A DNA stretch of 64,000 nucleotides from Stenocarpella maydis (lineage: Eukaryota > Ascomycota > Sordariomycetes > Diaporthales > Diaporthaceae): assembly GCA_002270565.1 (NCBI GenBank), contig NQMI01000077.1, positions 155,566 to 219,565 on the forward strand. The letters are read 5' to 3'. The translations under genes were made by a program, and so were the position numbers. The notes beneath the pieces are model-generated. The model saw only the letters and a program-made list of their open reading frames with translations. It was not told the origin of the DNA and made no database searches. Shown here piece after piece: positions 36,796 to 48,601 of the stretch (position 1 is the first letter of the stretch; every line of letters begins with the position of its first letter).

Positions 36796-37685
36796 AGGTC
36801 TCTTGTGGGCAAAAGACCTGTAAATTTGAGGACTACATGGAAGGGGACTTAGAAACATGTGGGGTACTTCTGAGCAGTTTCAATTAATATCTGGTGAAAT
36901 TTCGAGGTGATTTCTCTGGTAAAGACGTAAGATTGGTCGTATTGAGCCTCCTCTTTCTCCCTCGCCCCGTCAGTGATAGTATCTCAGTGCTGAGCTGATA
37001 GCGAGCCCAAGACTGCACTAGATGCTTCTTTTTTGGTATACAATTACGAAGATGGTGTAAGCGACGCCTGGGACCCGATCACGAAGACTAGGCGGAGCAA
37101 CGTCATGGCAACCGCGGCCACTCACTGTACCCCAAGACTGCAGCTGTCAAAGTCCTGGCCTGTTGGCTCTATACAAGTGCCTCTAGGTTACGGTTTAGCA
37201 TCTTGACGATACACACCCAGGTACCCAGGTACTTATTAGCAGCCTTGCTTTAGCGGACGCCCTGGTCTTTGCCTAGTGATAACTGGGAGCAGCGGAGTTT
37301 AGTTGTTACTGATTAATGAGACGGGCCTGCCGCGGGCGAGATGCAGACGGGAAAGCAATGAACGGATCCACCTCAGATACATTAACATTACAATAAGTAA
37401 CTTGAGCAGGTTCGATACTTAAGCCCGGTAGCCCGACTGCAAAGGGCGTTTGCCTCGAATTTCCTTCTGTTAAGTAGCTTCTTTGAGTCTAAATTATGAG
37501 CCCTCGCTAAGTCTCTCATCGGTTGGAGTCGGAGCGCTACCAGACTCCTCGTACGACATGCCATCTACAATCACTATGGGTAAAAGCCTCCTGGCTATTC
37601 ACTTGTATGTTCTCAGGGCCTATTCTGATTTGGTACATATTACAGACAGCCTCGCAAACCCAGCGCCACCTCACTCCGTGCCGCA
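36796..37685. other. Convergent intergenic region
   Basis: 890 bases between the 3' ends of PGI1 and the CE5 esterase. No gene is seen. Short CCAGGTACC repeats lie near 37215-37235. Confidence 0.55.
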
Positions 37686-38147
37686 TCAGATCCTGTCTGT
37701 GGCATATTCGGCGGCCTCTGCGCCATACCTCTGAACATAGCTCTGGTGGATGGCCAGCGCGTCAGGCGTGGTCCCGTTGTCGCAGAAGTAGTCGTTGCTG
37801 TCGCAGTATGAGATCATCCTGTCGGCCACTGGGAGGCAGGCCGCATTGTTGATGCGGGGGAAGTACTGTTGTCCCGAGGTCTCGTTAACATTCTTCGTTT
37901 CCCTTTCGTTTGGAGGGGGCAAGATGGGCACTCGGTCTGAGCCATCACGACTCCCTTCATTTCAGTCCTGTTTCCTGGGATCCTCGGCGTGATACTGTGG
38001 TAGGAGCTCGTGGTGGGTAGAAGGACTTACGCTGACGTTGGAGGCGTTACCCCGGTCCCAGGAGAGGCCCTTGACGAATGATGGGTCTCCCATGAGGACG
38101 ACAGCAGCAACTGGGTGAACTGGCGTCAGCTTCCAGGCAGAACTGCA

Positions 38148-38220
<73 letters not shown>

Positions 38221-38823
38221 AAACGTCATGCACGGTAGGGGACTCACTGTTCTTGGCCACGACTGCAGAGTAAGGAGGTGCTGGCGGAAACCCTCCCGAG
38301 CTGGGCTCGCGGCCGCACAGGAAATCGGCGGTGACGTGAGCGCCCTGTCGTAAGAAAACATATCAGTCACTGCGCAGCATTTGTGGCATCGGGCTTTGGA
38401 ATCTATCACGGGGGCTTTGTCTGGGAACTTGGTTACCTGAGAGTACCCGAGAAGCACCATCTTGCTATCCGGGCAGCAAGCTTGATATCCCAAAACGATC
38501 TCGGTCAGGTTGCCAACACCCGCTGTCTCGGACTCCACGTACGATGGCTCCAGAGAAGCTGGGTATGGGTTGGTAGCGATATCTGAACCGGGGCGCGAGG
38601 CCACGATGGAATTAGCCACGACGCCCAGTATGCCTGCGCCTGGGGCCTCGGTGGTGGCACGGCTGACTACGATGTGCGCGGCATTGGACGGCGTGCAGAT
38701 GATGCTGCTGCAGTCGGCCTGACGAGTTGGGCTCTGGTGAGACTGAGCATGGGGGGCGGTCAGTATGGCTGCGGCTTGGACGGCGCCAGCGGTGGCGATG
38801 ATGGCGGCTGCGACGGTCTTCAT
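37686..38823 (-). CDS. Secreted CE5 esterase (acetylxylan esterase / cutinase family)
   Basis: Secreted serine esterase probably acting on acetylated xylan or cutin. Exons are 38823-38437, 38344-38248, 38110-38031 and 37892-37686, with introns of 92, 137 and 138 bases, giving 256 residues. Seen: signal peptide MKTVAAAIIATAGAVQAAA, then the CE5 core HIVVSRATTEAPGAGILG, the nucleophile motif GYSQ|G (S128; the first intron falls between Gln and Gly), GAHVTADFLCG, a strand VVLMGDPSF, and the catalytic Asp and His in YCDSNDYFCD (D222) and AIHQSYVQRYG (H237). Paired cysteines fit the family's disulfides. GYSQG with the YCDSND context favours acetylxylan esterase over cutinase, but this is inference. 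The last acceptor (AAG) is the least certain splice. Confidence 0.92.
38153..38218. repeat. AG microsatellite with internal AC tract, intronic
   Basis: About 28 bases of AG repeats, a short ACACACAC block, then about 28 more bases of AG, entirely inside the second intron of the CE5 esterase. On the coding strand this is a CT/GT tract upstream of the acceptor, so it doubles as a polypyrimidine tract. Confidence 0.95.
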
Positions 38824-41613
38824 CGTGTTCGCGGTCGTCGAAGGTGTGAATGATCGGGAAGTGAGGCCGTTGAGGGATGGCGACCTTCTCGCCCCTATTT
38901 ATGCCCCGTCGAGATTCCTTCGCTGCACAGGGGCGAAATGATAATTATGCATTTCCGGACTAGGACGACTTCTGACCAGTTCCCGTCCGCTTCTGTCGCC
39001 GTTTGCCGAGGCTTGATGCAACAGCTTGCAGTACTCAAATGTTGGTGAGGCCACTCCTGGATCCGAGGACGAAGCTCCCCCCTTGAGCTTTCCGGCTGGC
39101 CCGGTTGTCCGTATTCGAGGCGACAAAAAAAAAATGTATTAGAGTGAGGACAGGCATGGGATCTGCCAGCAATGACAGAAAGGACCGTCAAGTGTCCCGG
39201 CACAGTCTACTGCAGTCCCCGGTATCTTTGATCCCGCGTGGTCCTGTATATCTCGTGGCAACTGCCGGGTCAACTAGAGGGTCCACGGAGCCACCAAGGA
39301 GGAGCAGAGCGCACGGTGGTTGACCGCGGCTCGTGAACATGACCACTTCTGGTTAGGTTCTTTTGGCGGCGCCCCGAGAGAACGATGTCGCCCTCCTCCA
39401 GGGTGATGGCACAACCAGCCAGCCAGCCCGGATAGCTTCTTCACAGGGAGACCACACCATGGGGCCGCGGGGGCAAGCCCATCCACGACTGACTGGCCGA
39501 CGGCTGATGCGGCCGAGGTGAGATTGAAACTTTCCATGTAAGTATATACATACTATCTAGTGCTTCGCCCCGTGCCCATTCCCAGCACCACTCCTCGGTA
39601 ATCTTTGGGATATCGGACGGTCCCACTCTCCCTGCAAGATTCTCGAAGGCGCATCTACCACAGTACTGTACCCCTGGACGTAACATTCGGGCCCCCCCCG
39701 CATATCTGCACCACAGGGGGCTTTGCAGATCAATGGACGTTGTCAACGGCGCTTATGCGGGCCCATCTGGGCAAGTCTACGGTAATGGAACGTCCCAATC
39801 CGGATGTCCTGCCCGATAATTTTTGCTTTTCTTGTCTGTCAGGAGTACCTTAAATCCCTGTGGCTTGTGGTGGTTGAAACGCCACGTTCGGACTCGCTTG
39901 GTGCTGTGCACGACTCGCGATCTAAAGAGCTGTTCCCTCGACGAGAATGCCCAGAACCAATTCACTGCCAGCGAATGAGTTGCCGTGGGCCTCCTCAATT
40001 GCCCATTGCAATCACGAGAGATGATGAGTACCCGCATGCCTTTGATCCAACTTCAACTTCGATGTGGGCTAGAATCACAAGTTCCACAACCTGCGTGTTA
40101 TCTTCTAGTGTCTAATTACTATTTCTAAATGCAAATGAGACTAACTACCGGACTGAGGCAAACAACAGGTATATCATACGTATTACCGCTAAAATGTCTA
40201 ACTTTATTATGTGAACATTAACATCTATAAGAACTATATTAAAGAAAGCCTTTTTTTTTCTTCTTCTTATTTTAAATCGCTGCTGTGATTGATTGCCCTT
40301 TTGGTCTTCTAGGGTTAAGCAACCCACAGCTCACACAGCCTATTGAGAGTATACTAGCTGTTCTTGCATGTGCTGAGCGGCACTAGGAGGTTCTATTGGC
40401 ATGCATGCAGACCTTGAGCTCATATTGAGCCCTGTGCATGATAGTGAGGCTTGCAGCCCAGTCATTGATTTCAGCAGCTGGTATGGGGAACTTGCTGACT
40501 CCACCGGGGAATTATTGAATGGCACCAGATCCTGATCGCAAACAAGGTTTGAAATGGGTTAGGGCTCAAAGTTTACTCTGCTTACGGCTGGCTACAGGAG
40601 CTGTGCGAGCAGATGCCAAGGCACCTATCTCAACATGGCCCCTCATGGATATACCATACCGTGCGCTCTGGAGATTGGAAACTCGTATTGGGTCGGCCAA
40701 CAATCTGACGGGTGTGTCAATATCTCAGACAAGATGTCACTTTTCGGCATCTTTTATGTTGCCAGTAGACATACTACATGTCTCCGGAGCCCACAAAGAC
40801 CCGCAAGTTCTAAAATCTTGCAATGTTTACAGCTCTGCAACACACGCACCGATGGAGCTGTACCTGAAGTCTACGGAGCCACGGAGGAACATGCACGCCA
40901 ATCAGATGTAGGCACGCAAACAAGCCCCTGCTCGTATTCATCCCTCAACAGCCCGATATGTGCCGCGATAATAACACAGCGTGGCGTAGAGGGCGGACTG
41001 GGGAGGTATTGGATTCAGATACTATGTAGAAACATGCTACAATTATCCTGGGCCAAGGAGAAGAGGGCAGCATGCTGTTGGTCAGAGGTCCTCAGCTTGC
41101 CACCATTGCTACCACTCAAGAGAAAGAATAGAATCCCTTGTATCCGATTCAACTTTCAGCTTCTCTTGCCTGCCCCACACAGCTAGCCCTGATATTTGCA
41201 TAAAAGAAGGGGTCTGTTTCTGGAAGGTTGCTGGCACATCGGGCCTATGCAGCTTTTGCATAACCTAAATCTAGCTACCGACCCTCGTGTACGCCTTCAT
41301 TTATTCCTGGCAAAAACACGCCTAGATGGTGAGACATTATAGGTGAAAGACTTGCAGATCCAACTTATGATTCATTTATTGCAGGGCACCGCCATTGCCA
41401 GCAGACATCTGGACCCAATAAGGACCAGCGTTCACACTTACTCAATTGTTTGCGCACATAAACGATAGTCCTTTCAATCTATTCATTCGAGAACGACACA
41501 GGTATGACTAGGCGCCAGCGCGAGGGAGCAAACATGTGGTTAGATCCAGGGAAGCTAATATCCAGTCGCCCTGCATGAGACATAACCATAAAGAGTATTC
41601 CATCGTTGCTCAA
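38824..41613. other. 2.8 kb intergenic region, no supportable gene
   Basis: Between the CE5 esterase start and the MFS gene 3' end. Open frames at 40519-40911 and 40635-41186 show no recognisable domain. An AT-rich patch at 40095-40300 has T/A runs. A small motif cluster upstream of the esterase at 38890-39110 may be promoter. Otherwise nothing is seen. Confidence 0.5.
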
Positions 41614-43329
41614 CTACGATCCCCTCTGGTTGAGTATCACACCAGAGGGGTCCTTTGTGGTCTCGTCGCCCCAGCTGCCCTCCCACCCGTTCTCAGCAAG
41701 ATAGGCTTTCCAGGCCTCATCATCCTCTTCCAGCCTTCTTGATACATCCGGGATGACGAAGAGGGCCACCAGGGCGCCAACCACTGCGAAGGCCGAACCG
41801 ACGAGGAATGCAACCTGGTCGCCCTTTGACGGGTCCGTAGCATACGCGTTGAGGATTGCCGTAAACACCTGCGTGCCTATGGCTGCACCAGCTTTCGACC
41901 AGGCCGCGACGAAACCCATCATCTGCCCGCGGATCGATGTTGGGAAGCACTCCGACGCCGTCAGGACCACGGTGCTGCCGGGGCCAACCTCGCCGAGGGT
42001 GAGGAATATCCCGTAGAGGACAACAAAGAGCGGGAAGATGTTTTGGATCGGAAAGATGGCCCCGCCCAGGACGAATCCGAGCACCGCCTGCATGCCAAAA
42101 CCTAGAGCCATGGTTTTGCGTCGGCCAATCTTGTCCGAGAGATATCCACCAAGGAACGGGCCTGGTATATAGAAGCAGTTGATAACGGTGCCCCATCCAA
42201 AGTTCTTGACCAGGCTATCGCCGACATTCACTCGTGATATGATGGTGGAGCTGAAAATACCAAAAGGTATCGATATCCAGTTGTACAGAAACCAGGTCGT
42301 GGCACAGCCCACCAGAGGCCGGTAGTATCTCTTGGCAGCAAGGAGGTACGGGGTGCGCTGCTTGCGGAGGGCAGACTTCCGATATGCGGTAGAGACGGCC
42401 ATTTTCAGGCGGAACCAGAAGATCACCAAGGGCGGGACGAGGCCGAGCGCGAACGAGGTCCTCCACACGATGTCGTATTTCTCAACCTTTTCACCTACGC
42501 AGAGGAGTAAGAGAAGAGGGACAAGGCCTCCCCAGACGTACCCCAGCGAGCTGGACAGGTCGGCCAGCATGGCAAACATGAAGCCGCGATGTTTACGATA
42601 TTGATGACTCTCGTCTGTCGCCTCAGCCGCGCCAGCACCGGAAACAGGATCTGTGATGGGGGCGGTATTGCGTCAGCGGGGGATGTTCTTGGTGCCAGGG
42701 GGACCGGCCGTAAGGCCCAAAGCTGGGACTCACACTCGCCACCGGCGCCCACGCCGGCGATCCCACGGGCCACAATCAGCATCCAAAACATGCCGGTGGG
42801 TGATGTGCCGTTTGCAGCGGCGGATAGGACGATGCCAACGACCAGAAGGGCCGTGGTGGCAACAGCGCCAGTCTTGCGGCCCAGCTGGTCGACAATCACG
42901 CCAAAGAACAGCATCCCAAGGATCATGCCGATGAGGAAGGCGTTGCTCAGACGGTCGTATATAGCATCGGTCAGGGCCTCCGGATACAGCACGGCCAGGA
43001 GAAGCTCCACATTGCCGATGACAGCGGCATTGCTGATGGAGGTTGAGGCGGTTGGTTAGTTTCTGCTGTGCCAGCGACAGTGATTTGCAAGTCAGAACTC
43101 ACTAGCCGTCGGATCCAATCGCCAGGCCGGAGAAAAGAACCATGAGCCAGACCGAGAGCTTGCTGTAATACGTCTTCTCCGGCTCATCTGCCGCTTGGAC
43201 TTCCACGTCGCCACCCCCATCGATTGCGGCTGAAGTCGCGTCAACTTTCGACTCCTGGATCTCGAGCCCTTCGCCGGGGCCACCAGACGCCTTCATCTTA
43301 TGGCTCTCGGTTGGTACAGCCATGATCAT
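41614..43329 (-). CDS. MFS permease, Git1-like (glycerophosphodiester/phosphate transporter group)
   Basis: Plasma-membrane proton symporter of the major facilitator superfamily. Exons are 43329-43103, 43032-42734 and 42650-41614, with introns of 70 and 83 bases, giving 520 residues. Seen: a hydrophilic N-terminus of about 55 residues, then the first membrane segment LSVWLMVLFSGLAIGSDGYN. The loop 2-3 motif is GVIVDQLGRKTGA, followed by ARGIAGVGAGGEYPVSGAGA. After a central loop come RRKTMALGFGMQ (second-half motif) and the later segments FPLFVVLYGIFLTLGEVGPG and FAVVGALVALFVIPD. The GSDGYNAAVIGNVELLL start and GEYPVSGAGAAEATDE are typical of Git1-like permeases; the substrate is inference. 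Divergent from the M24 peptidase across 474 bases. Confidence 0.9.
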
Positions 43330-43803
43330 GAACGCAGGGGCACCGTTCTGCTACCAACAGCTGGTAGGAGAAGACGGACGGAGAGATAACTTACAGGTGC
43401 CTCCTCACAACATGAGCCGTGGCATGGACTCTACCGGTTTACTATAAAGATTTCCCCACAAGTCTGGCCACTCGGGTATGGCCTTATCACGGCGGATGTA
43501 ACGTACCTAGGTATCTACAACAGACAGGGCCCCTTTAGCTTGCCGGCAGCCCGCCGGCATCCTGCGGTGCGCAGTGCGATATCCGGTGCTGGTGGGCGGG
43601 GAATGATGCGCTCTGCCGGCACATTGCTGTCCCTGTGTGGGCCGATTCAAGCAGCCTCGCAGCATGCCGGCACCAGGACCTGCATCTTCCACACCACCTT
43701 TGTCCTGCATCCTGGGATTGAGCTCAGCGTCGAAGGAAGCAACAGCGGTGGCGCACGTGGGACAACTGAATTCGCGAGCCGGGTACATCGATTGCATCTG
43801 GCC
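43330..43803. other. Shared promoter of the MFS permease and M24 peptidase
   Basis: 474 bases between divergent starts. A perfect TACCTAGGTA palindrome lies at 43504-43513. An upstream in-frame ATG at 43603 would extend the peptidase by 67 residues of unconserved sequence. Confidence 0.5.
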
Positions 43804-45559
43804 ATGGACAAGGTGCAGCAGCCTGCAGCAGACCGCATGGTGCAGAGGGCTCGGCCCGCTTCTGGGCAGCTGTCACGCAAGCATCGCATTGTGACCTTCG
43901 GGAGTGCCATTCTGGCGATGCTGTGGCTCGCTTGCCTCTCTTTCCCCGGGGTCTCGTTGCCATCTCTCCAGGGAAAGAAGCACTCAGCCTTCGACAAGGC
44001 GCAGCGATGCGCCATCGACAATCTTCACAAGGACCTGTCATTCCTGGATCGCGCCAGGCCCATCACGGCTGAGGAATTCGTCGGCCGAAGAGACCGTCTT
44101 GCACGGGCCTTGGCAGCATCTGAACTTGATGCTTTTGTTCTCGAGCCGGGCTATACGTTTCAGTACGTCTTGCCTTCTGTCACCCGCAACCTATGCAAGG
44201 ACCTGTCAGCTGACCAGAACAACAGGTACTATGGAAACATCTCACAGACGGACTGGGAGCCCTGGGAGCCTGAGGAGCGCCCCTTTCTCATGCTTGTCAT
44301 GCCCGAGACATCCGAGGACGGGACTGTCAGGGCAAAGACGGCCTTCCTGTCGCCACATTTCGAAGAGGGCCGTGTCCGGATGCTGGGCATTCCTAGCCGC
44401 GATGCCGAGCTTGACATTGTCATTTGGGAGGAGCATTGGAATCCGTATACCACACTGCTTGAGTCCCGACTCTTTGCGGGCCTGGGCCGCACCCCCACGC
44501 TGATGATGGACGACGAGATCCGCGACTACATTGTTCGAGGCCTTGACGGCGCGGGCTTTGAGACTGTAGGGCTGAACCCTGCCGTAGAGCTAGTCCGGCA
44601 GACGAAAAGCCCCGCCGAGGTTGAGCTTCTGAGGGCCGTGAACACAGGCACGGTGGAGGCTGTCAGGGCAATGCGGCCGTGCCTCGTCGCCGGGCTGACC
44701 GAGAATCAAGTCACAGACATCCTTAATAATGCCATGTTATCGATTGGGTTCCAGCTGTTCTTCAACATTGTGCTCTTTGAGGAACACGGAGCCCTCCCCC
44801 ACGGCGGATTTGTCACGGGATGGCTGGAATTGTATGTGCCCACCAAACCCGGCCTGGACCCTTCTATTGTCCCTTTCAGCAGCTCCTGGTTTGTAAGACG
44901 TCGCTGACATGCAGTAGAAAGCATGAGAGCATGGTGGTCATTGACGTTGGAGCTCACTACCTCGGATATTCGTCCGATATTTGCAGGAGCTTCTTCATAG
45001 ACCCGCCGGTGCAAAAGCACACGTTTCTCGGCGGGTTCCTGGCAGGTCTGCGGCGACTGCTGGGTCTCGGAAGCGGCCAGGGCGGGGAGGTGATTCCATC
45101 GGACCCAGAACTTCACGCTGAGAAGCTACGGGTATGGGACATCGTACTTGAGGCACAGACGGCGGCGGCGGAAGCATTCAAGCCAAACGCGACGGCGGCA
45201 AGCATCGATATCGCGGCTCGGACGGTGATTGAAGAGGCCGGGTATGGATATGGGTTCACACACCGCCTGGGTCATGGGATTGGAATCAAAGGTGAGGGGT
45301 CGCCGCGCTTGATTTTCTTGTCGCACGGTGATACCACGGCAAAACTAACACCAGGCCAACCACAGCACATGAGTCACCGTACCTAAACAAATGGAACACG
45401 GGCATCCACCTCCAAGCCGGTATGACCTTCACCAATGAGCCAGGAATCTATCTCGAAAACCGCTTCGGGGTGCGGCACGAAGACATCTACCTCGTCAAGG
45501 AGACGGGAGAGGCCGAGGTGCTCTCGGGGAGGCGCGCACGAGGCCCGTATGATCCGTAA
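43804..45559 (+). CDS. Membrane-anchored M24 metallopeptidase (Xaa-Pro aminopeptidase-like)
   Basis: Pita-bread-fold dinuclear metallopeptidase. Exons are 43804-44831, 44915-45291 and 45366-45559, with introns of 83 and 74 bases, giving 532 residues. Seen: a basic N-terminus, then a hydrophobic segment IVTFGSAILAMLWLACLSF (about residues 36-54), which predicts a type II anchor or signal peptide. The creatinase-like N-domain has ERPFLMLVMP. The catalytic domain has all five metal ligands: D353 and D364 in VVIDVGAHYLGYSSDICRSF, H463 in RLGHGIGIK, E493 in FTNEPGIY, and E507 in RHEDIYLV. The splice GIKAHESPYLNK matches the family exactly. A fungal secreted or membrane Xaa-Pro peptidase is the best reading; the precise substrate is unknown. 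It lies within 500 bases of the AT-rich repeat block. Confidence 0.9.
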
Positions 45560-45607
45560 GGCTGTTGCTGCTGTTGTTGCTGTCGACGGGGTCTCGGTGG
45601 TCCGCCT

Positions 45608-46020
45608 TCAGAGTGATAGGGCCTTGCACACGGCCACAGCAGCCCAGCCGGCCGACAGCAGATCCAAGAGAGCGATGACGTCCATGCTCTGGGAGATTGC
45701 GGCGTTGTACTGATCTATCAGCGGCACCTTGGCCTTGGTCGCCCAAAAGTCATGCATGTAGCGGCTGGCGCCGAAACGGAGGGCCACGGCGAGAAGTGCA
45801 GGCCAGATGGTCCGAAATGGAGCGGCGAGGATGCCGGAGCCGGAAGGGACGAGGAACAGGTAGGCTAGGGCCGCGAAGAGAGACACGAGGCACTTGACTC
45901 GTTGTGTCTGGTCAGTTTTGTGTCCGACACTTGGTTCAGGGTAGTTCTACAGAATATGCAGAGCGTATGGAAGTGAGTTCTCACCGAGATCAACCCTGTT
46001 GCTATTATTAATATTAACAT
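45608..46020 (-). CDS. Small membrane protein at the repeat boundary, 5' end doubtful
   Basis: The body (exon 2, 45907-45608) encodes about 99 residues including LVSLFAALAYLFLVPSGSG and a C-terminal ALLDLLSAGWAAVAVCKAL, so two membrane segments with a soluble ARFGASRYMHDFWATKAK loop between. A 77-base GT-AG intron (45984-45908) leads back to a possible first exon at 46020-45985 that reads MLILIIATGLIS in frame. That exon lies exactly where base composition falls into the AT-rich block, and its codons (TTA, ATA) are unlike the rest of the gene. It could be a true short exon or the mutated stump of a longer gene whose 5' part was lost to, or mutated with, the repeats. I do not recognise the family. 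Tail to tail with the M24 gene, 48 bases apart. Confidence 0.5.
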
Positions 46021-47950
46021 TTACTAATTTTGTAGCCTTAAATACATATTAAAATAAATAACAGTTAATAAATATTATAAATTTTATTTACTTATTAATG
46101 TAATTCATTTATTACTATATTATATTAATTACTAAGTATTATAATATTAATAAAAATATATATTTATTAACAAGTTATATCTTTATATTCAAGCTACAAT
46201 TAAATTACATTATTGAATATGAGGTCTTCACTATGTCAAGGTAATTTATAATAAGGTTTTTCTTTTAAAATGAATATAAAAGCTAAATTTAAAAGAGCTA
46301 ATATTTCTTTATAGGATTTGAATTTTATTATTTTAAGGTATATTTGTACTTATAAACGTTAATATAATTACTCTTTATATTACTTTTAAAACAAGAATTA
46401 TATATACTTTTAAATATTTACTTAGTTATTTAGAAAGTAAATATATTAAATTTAATATCTTCAATTATTAAAATAGCTCCTTAATATAAATATTTCACGT
46501 AATTAAAATGTTTAGATAAAGTATATTAATTATAGTATATTAAAATGCTAAAAAGAACTTAGTTTTAGCTCAAAGGACTACTTATATTAAGAAACCTCTA
46601 GTAATAATTACTAATAACTAAAAGACAAATAGCTAGCTAATATAATAATCAATGATATTGAGACTTTAATTTATAATAAACTAAATAAATAATAATATGG
46701 GAACTATAATAAGATTAAATATAACATAAAAACGTATAAAAAGAATATAAAAGAATGTAGTAACCTAGATTTTAAATAAATAATAGTAAATCTATCTTGA
46801 TAGTTTATAGTAAAATATGATTTTAGGAGCAAAGTTTATATTATTTAATATAAAGTATATTCTTCTTATTAATATTTAGCCTCTTTAAATTAATACTATA
46901 TCTACCTTACCTGCTTTAAATTCATAAAATCAATTAGATTTAAGTAATTAAGTATAGTTAATACTAATTAACATTAAGCACTAACGAACTGGCAACCCTA
47001 ATGAGTTAGCTACTTTTCTGCTAACTACTTTTATTTATATTTCTTATATATGTTTTTATATTCCGCCTCAAAATAATGGGAATATAAGAAGATATTACTT
47101 AATTAGCTATTTAAGCTACTAAATATAACTTAACGCTAAGCATTTAATATATAGTAAAAAATATAATAGTCTTTATTTTACTAGTTAAAGTACAATAACT
47201 AGCTAAACTATATGTTATAATACCAATATTAATAATAAGAGAGTAATGAGAATAAAAAGAATATTTATTTAATATATACTTAACTAAAGGTTACAAGAAT
47301 CTTTACTTATTTTTAAACATATTGGAGATATAGTAAGTTTCCTACCTTATAATTATAATAGTAATATTATAAGAATAACTTACATAAAGAGATTTAGTTC
47401 ATTAGAAATATATCTTATAATATATATTAAATACATATATATAATTATAAAAGAACACTATATAAAGATCTTAATATCATAAATATATAGTTTAGCCTTA
47501 TATTTAATATTTATAAAAGGTATCTTATCTCTAATCATGATATTTATAACTTTAATAAGTTAGGCTCTATAATAAGTATTAATTTACCTCAAAGTATAAT
47601 TACATATTTACATTAGTAATAGAAAATAAAATAAATATAACTTAAGAATTATTAATAAATAGTAAGTATTAAGTTAATTAGTAGAGATAAGTAGTATAAA
47701 TTGCTATTTCTAATTATAAAGGTAAAGGCTTATGTTATAAGTTAATACATTAAGGATAGCCTCTTAAATACCTAGGTTCTTAAAATAAGCTTAAATAAAT
47801 ATATAGCTACTGAAATTATTATAAAATAGATTTAGGATTTTAAAAAATATACTATACTATAGAAAAAAGATATTTATTAGCTATTTATTAATAGATTTTA
47901 AGTAATATTATAAAATAAAGAATATTATTACTCTCTATATACCTTCTTAC
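46021..47950. other. Extremely AT-rich, RIP-like DNA, content not identifiable
   Basis: About 1.9 kb with very low GC, saturated with TpA and nearly free of CpG. No open frame, no recognisable repeat end. It is probably an old mutated repeat, but no family motif survives. Confidence 0.6.
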
Positions 47951-47959
47951 ATATTTTAT

Positions 47960-48600
47960 CTACTTAAGCTACTCAATATTAAATATTTTAGCCTATTATA
48001 AAAGGCTTATAGTTATTATAAACACGCACTCATCAGCTGCTAACTACCGCAGAAAACAACCCTAAGCGGCTACATTGGAGACCCAGGAACGTTTCCCCGC
48101 CTGAGTCAATAGTAATGCACTAGACAACTAAGGTTAGGGTTAGAGACCCACTAACCAGGGTGGACTGATAAGACCAATGAATGGTCCAGCTAACTATAAG
48201 GCTAAACCATATAAATCAATAAATGATCTATATAGTTTACTACTAGAGATAGATAAAGAGTTAGAATATATAAGGATATAGTCACTACTATTATAAATAG
48301 CTTCTATAGAATAGACTCTTTAGTTATTAATCTAAATTTTTAGTCTTACTAAGTAAATAGCCTTATAGCTTCTAATTATACCTCCTTTATAAATAATATC
48401 TTTATATACTATAACCTAATTAAGTATTACCTCTATACTACTCTATTAGTATAAACTTTATAGGTTACCTACTAAACCTTATAAATGTTTAATATAATTA
48501 TTGTATTTTAATAGCTCTTATTTAAAATAGCTATATATATAACTAATTAAGTAATATAAAGATATAATATTAACTACCTCCTCTAATAATGGATAGGCTT
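47960..48600 (+). repeat. LTR-like segment 1, abutting the 5' LTR of gypsy copy A
   Basis: The opening (CTAACTACCGCAGAAAACAA, about 48040-48060) and the 3' half (CTCTTTAGTTATTAATCTAA near 48318, then TAGATAGCC-like and GCTCTTATTT strings) repeat in the same order in the next segment at 48602-49190, so these are two diverged copies of one LTR in direct orientation with no internal region between. Boundaries are approximate. Confidence 0.6.
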
Positions 48601-48601
48601 A

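Noticed and set aside
40519..41186. Overlapping open frames suggesting a small secreted protein
   Set aside because: No signal peptide, no family resemblance, and AT/GC composition typical of spacer.
43603..43803. Upstream in-frame ATG for the M24 peptidase
   Set aside because: Adds 67 residues with no conserved pattern; the ATG at 43804 places a basic stretch right before the membrane segment.
48131..48146. Telomere-like GGTTAGGGTTAG string
   Set aside because: Only two units, and the same position in the other LTR-like segments carries related non-telomeric sequence, so it belongs to the LTR.
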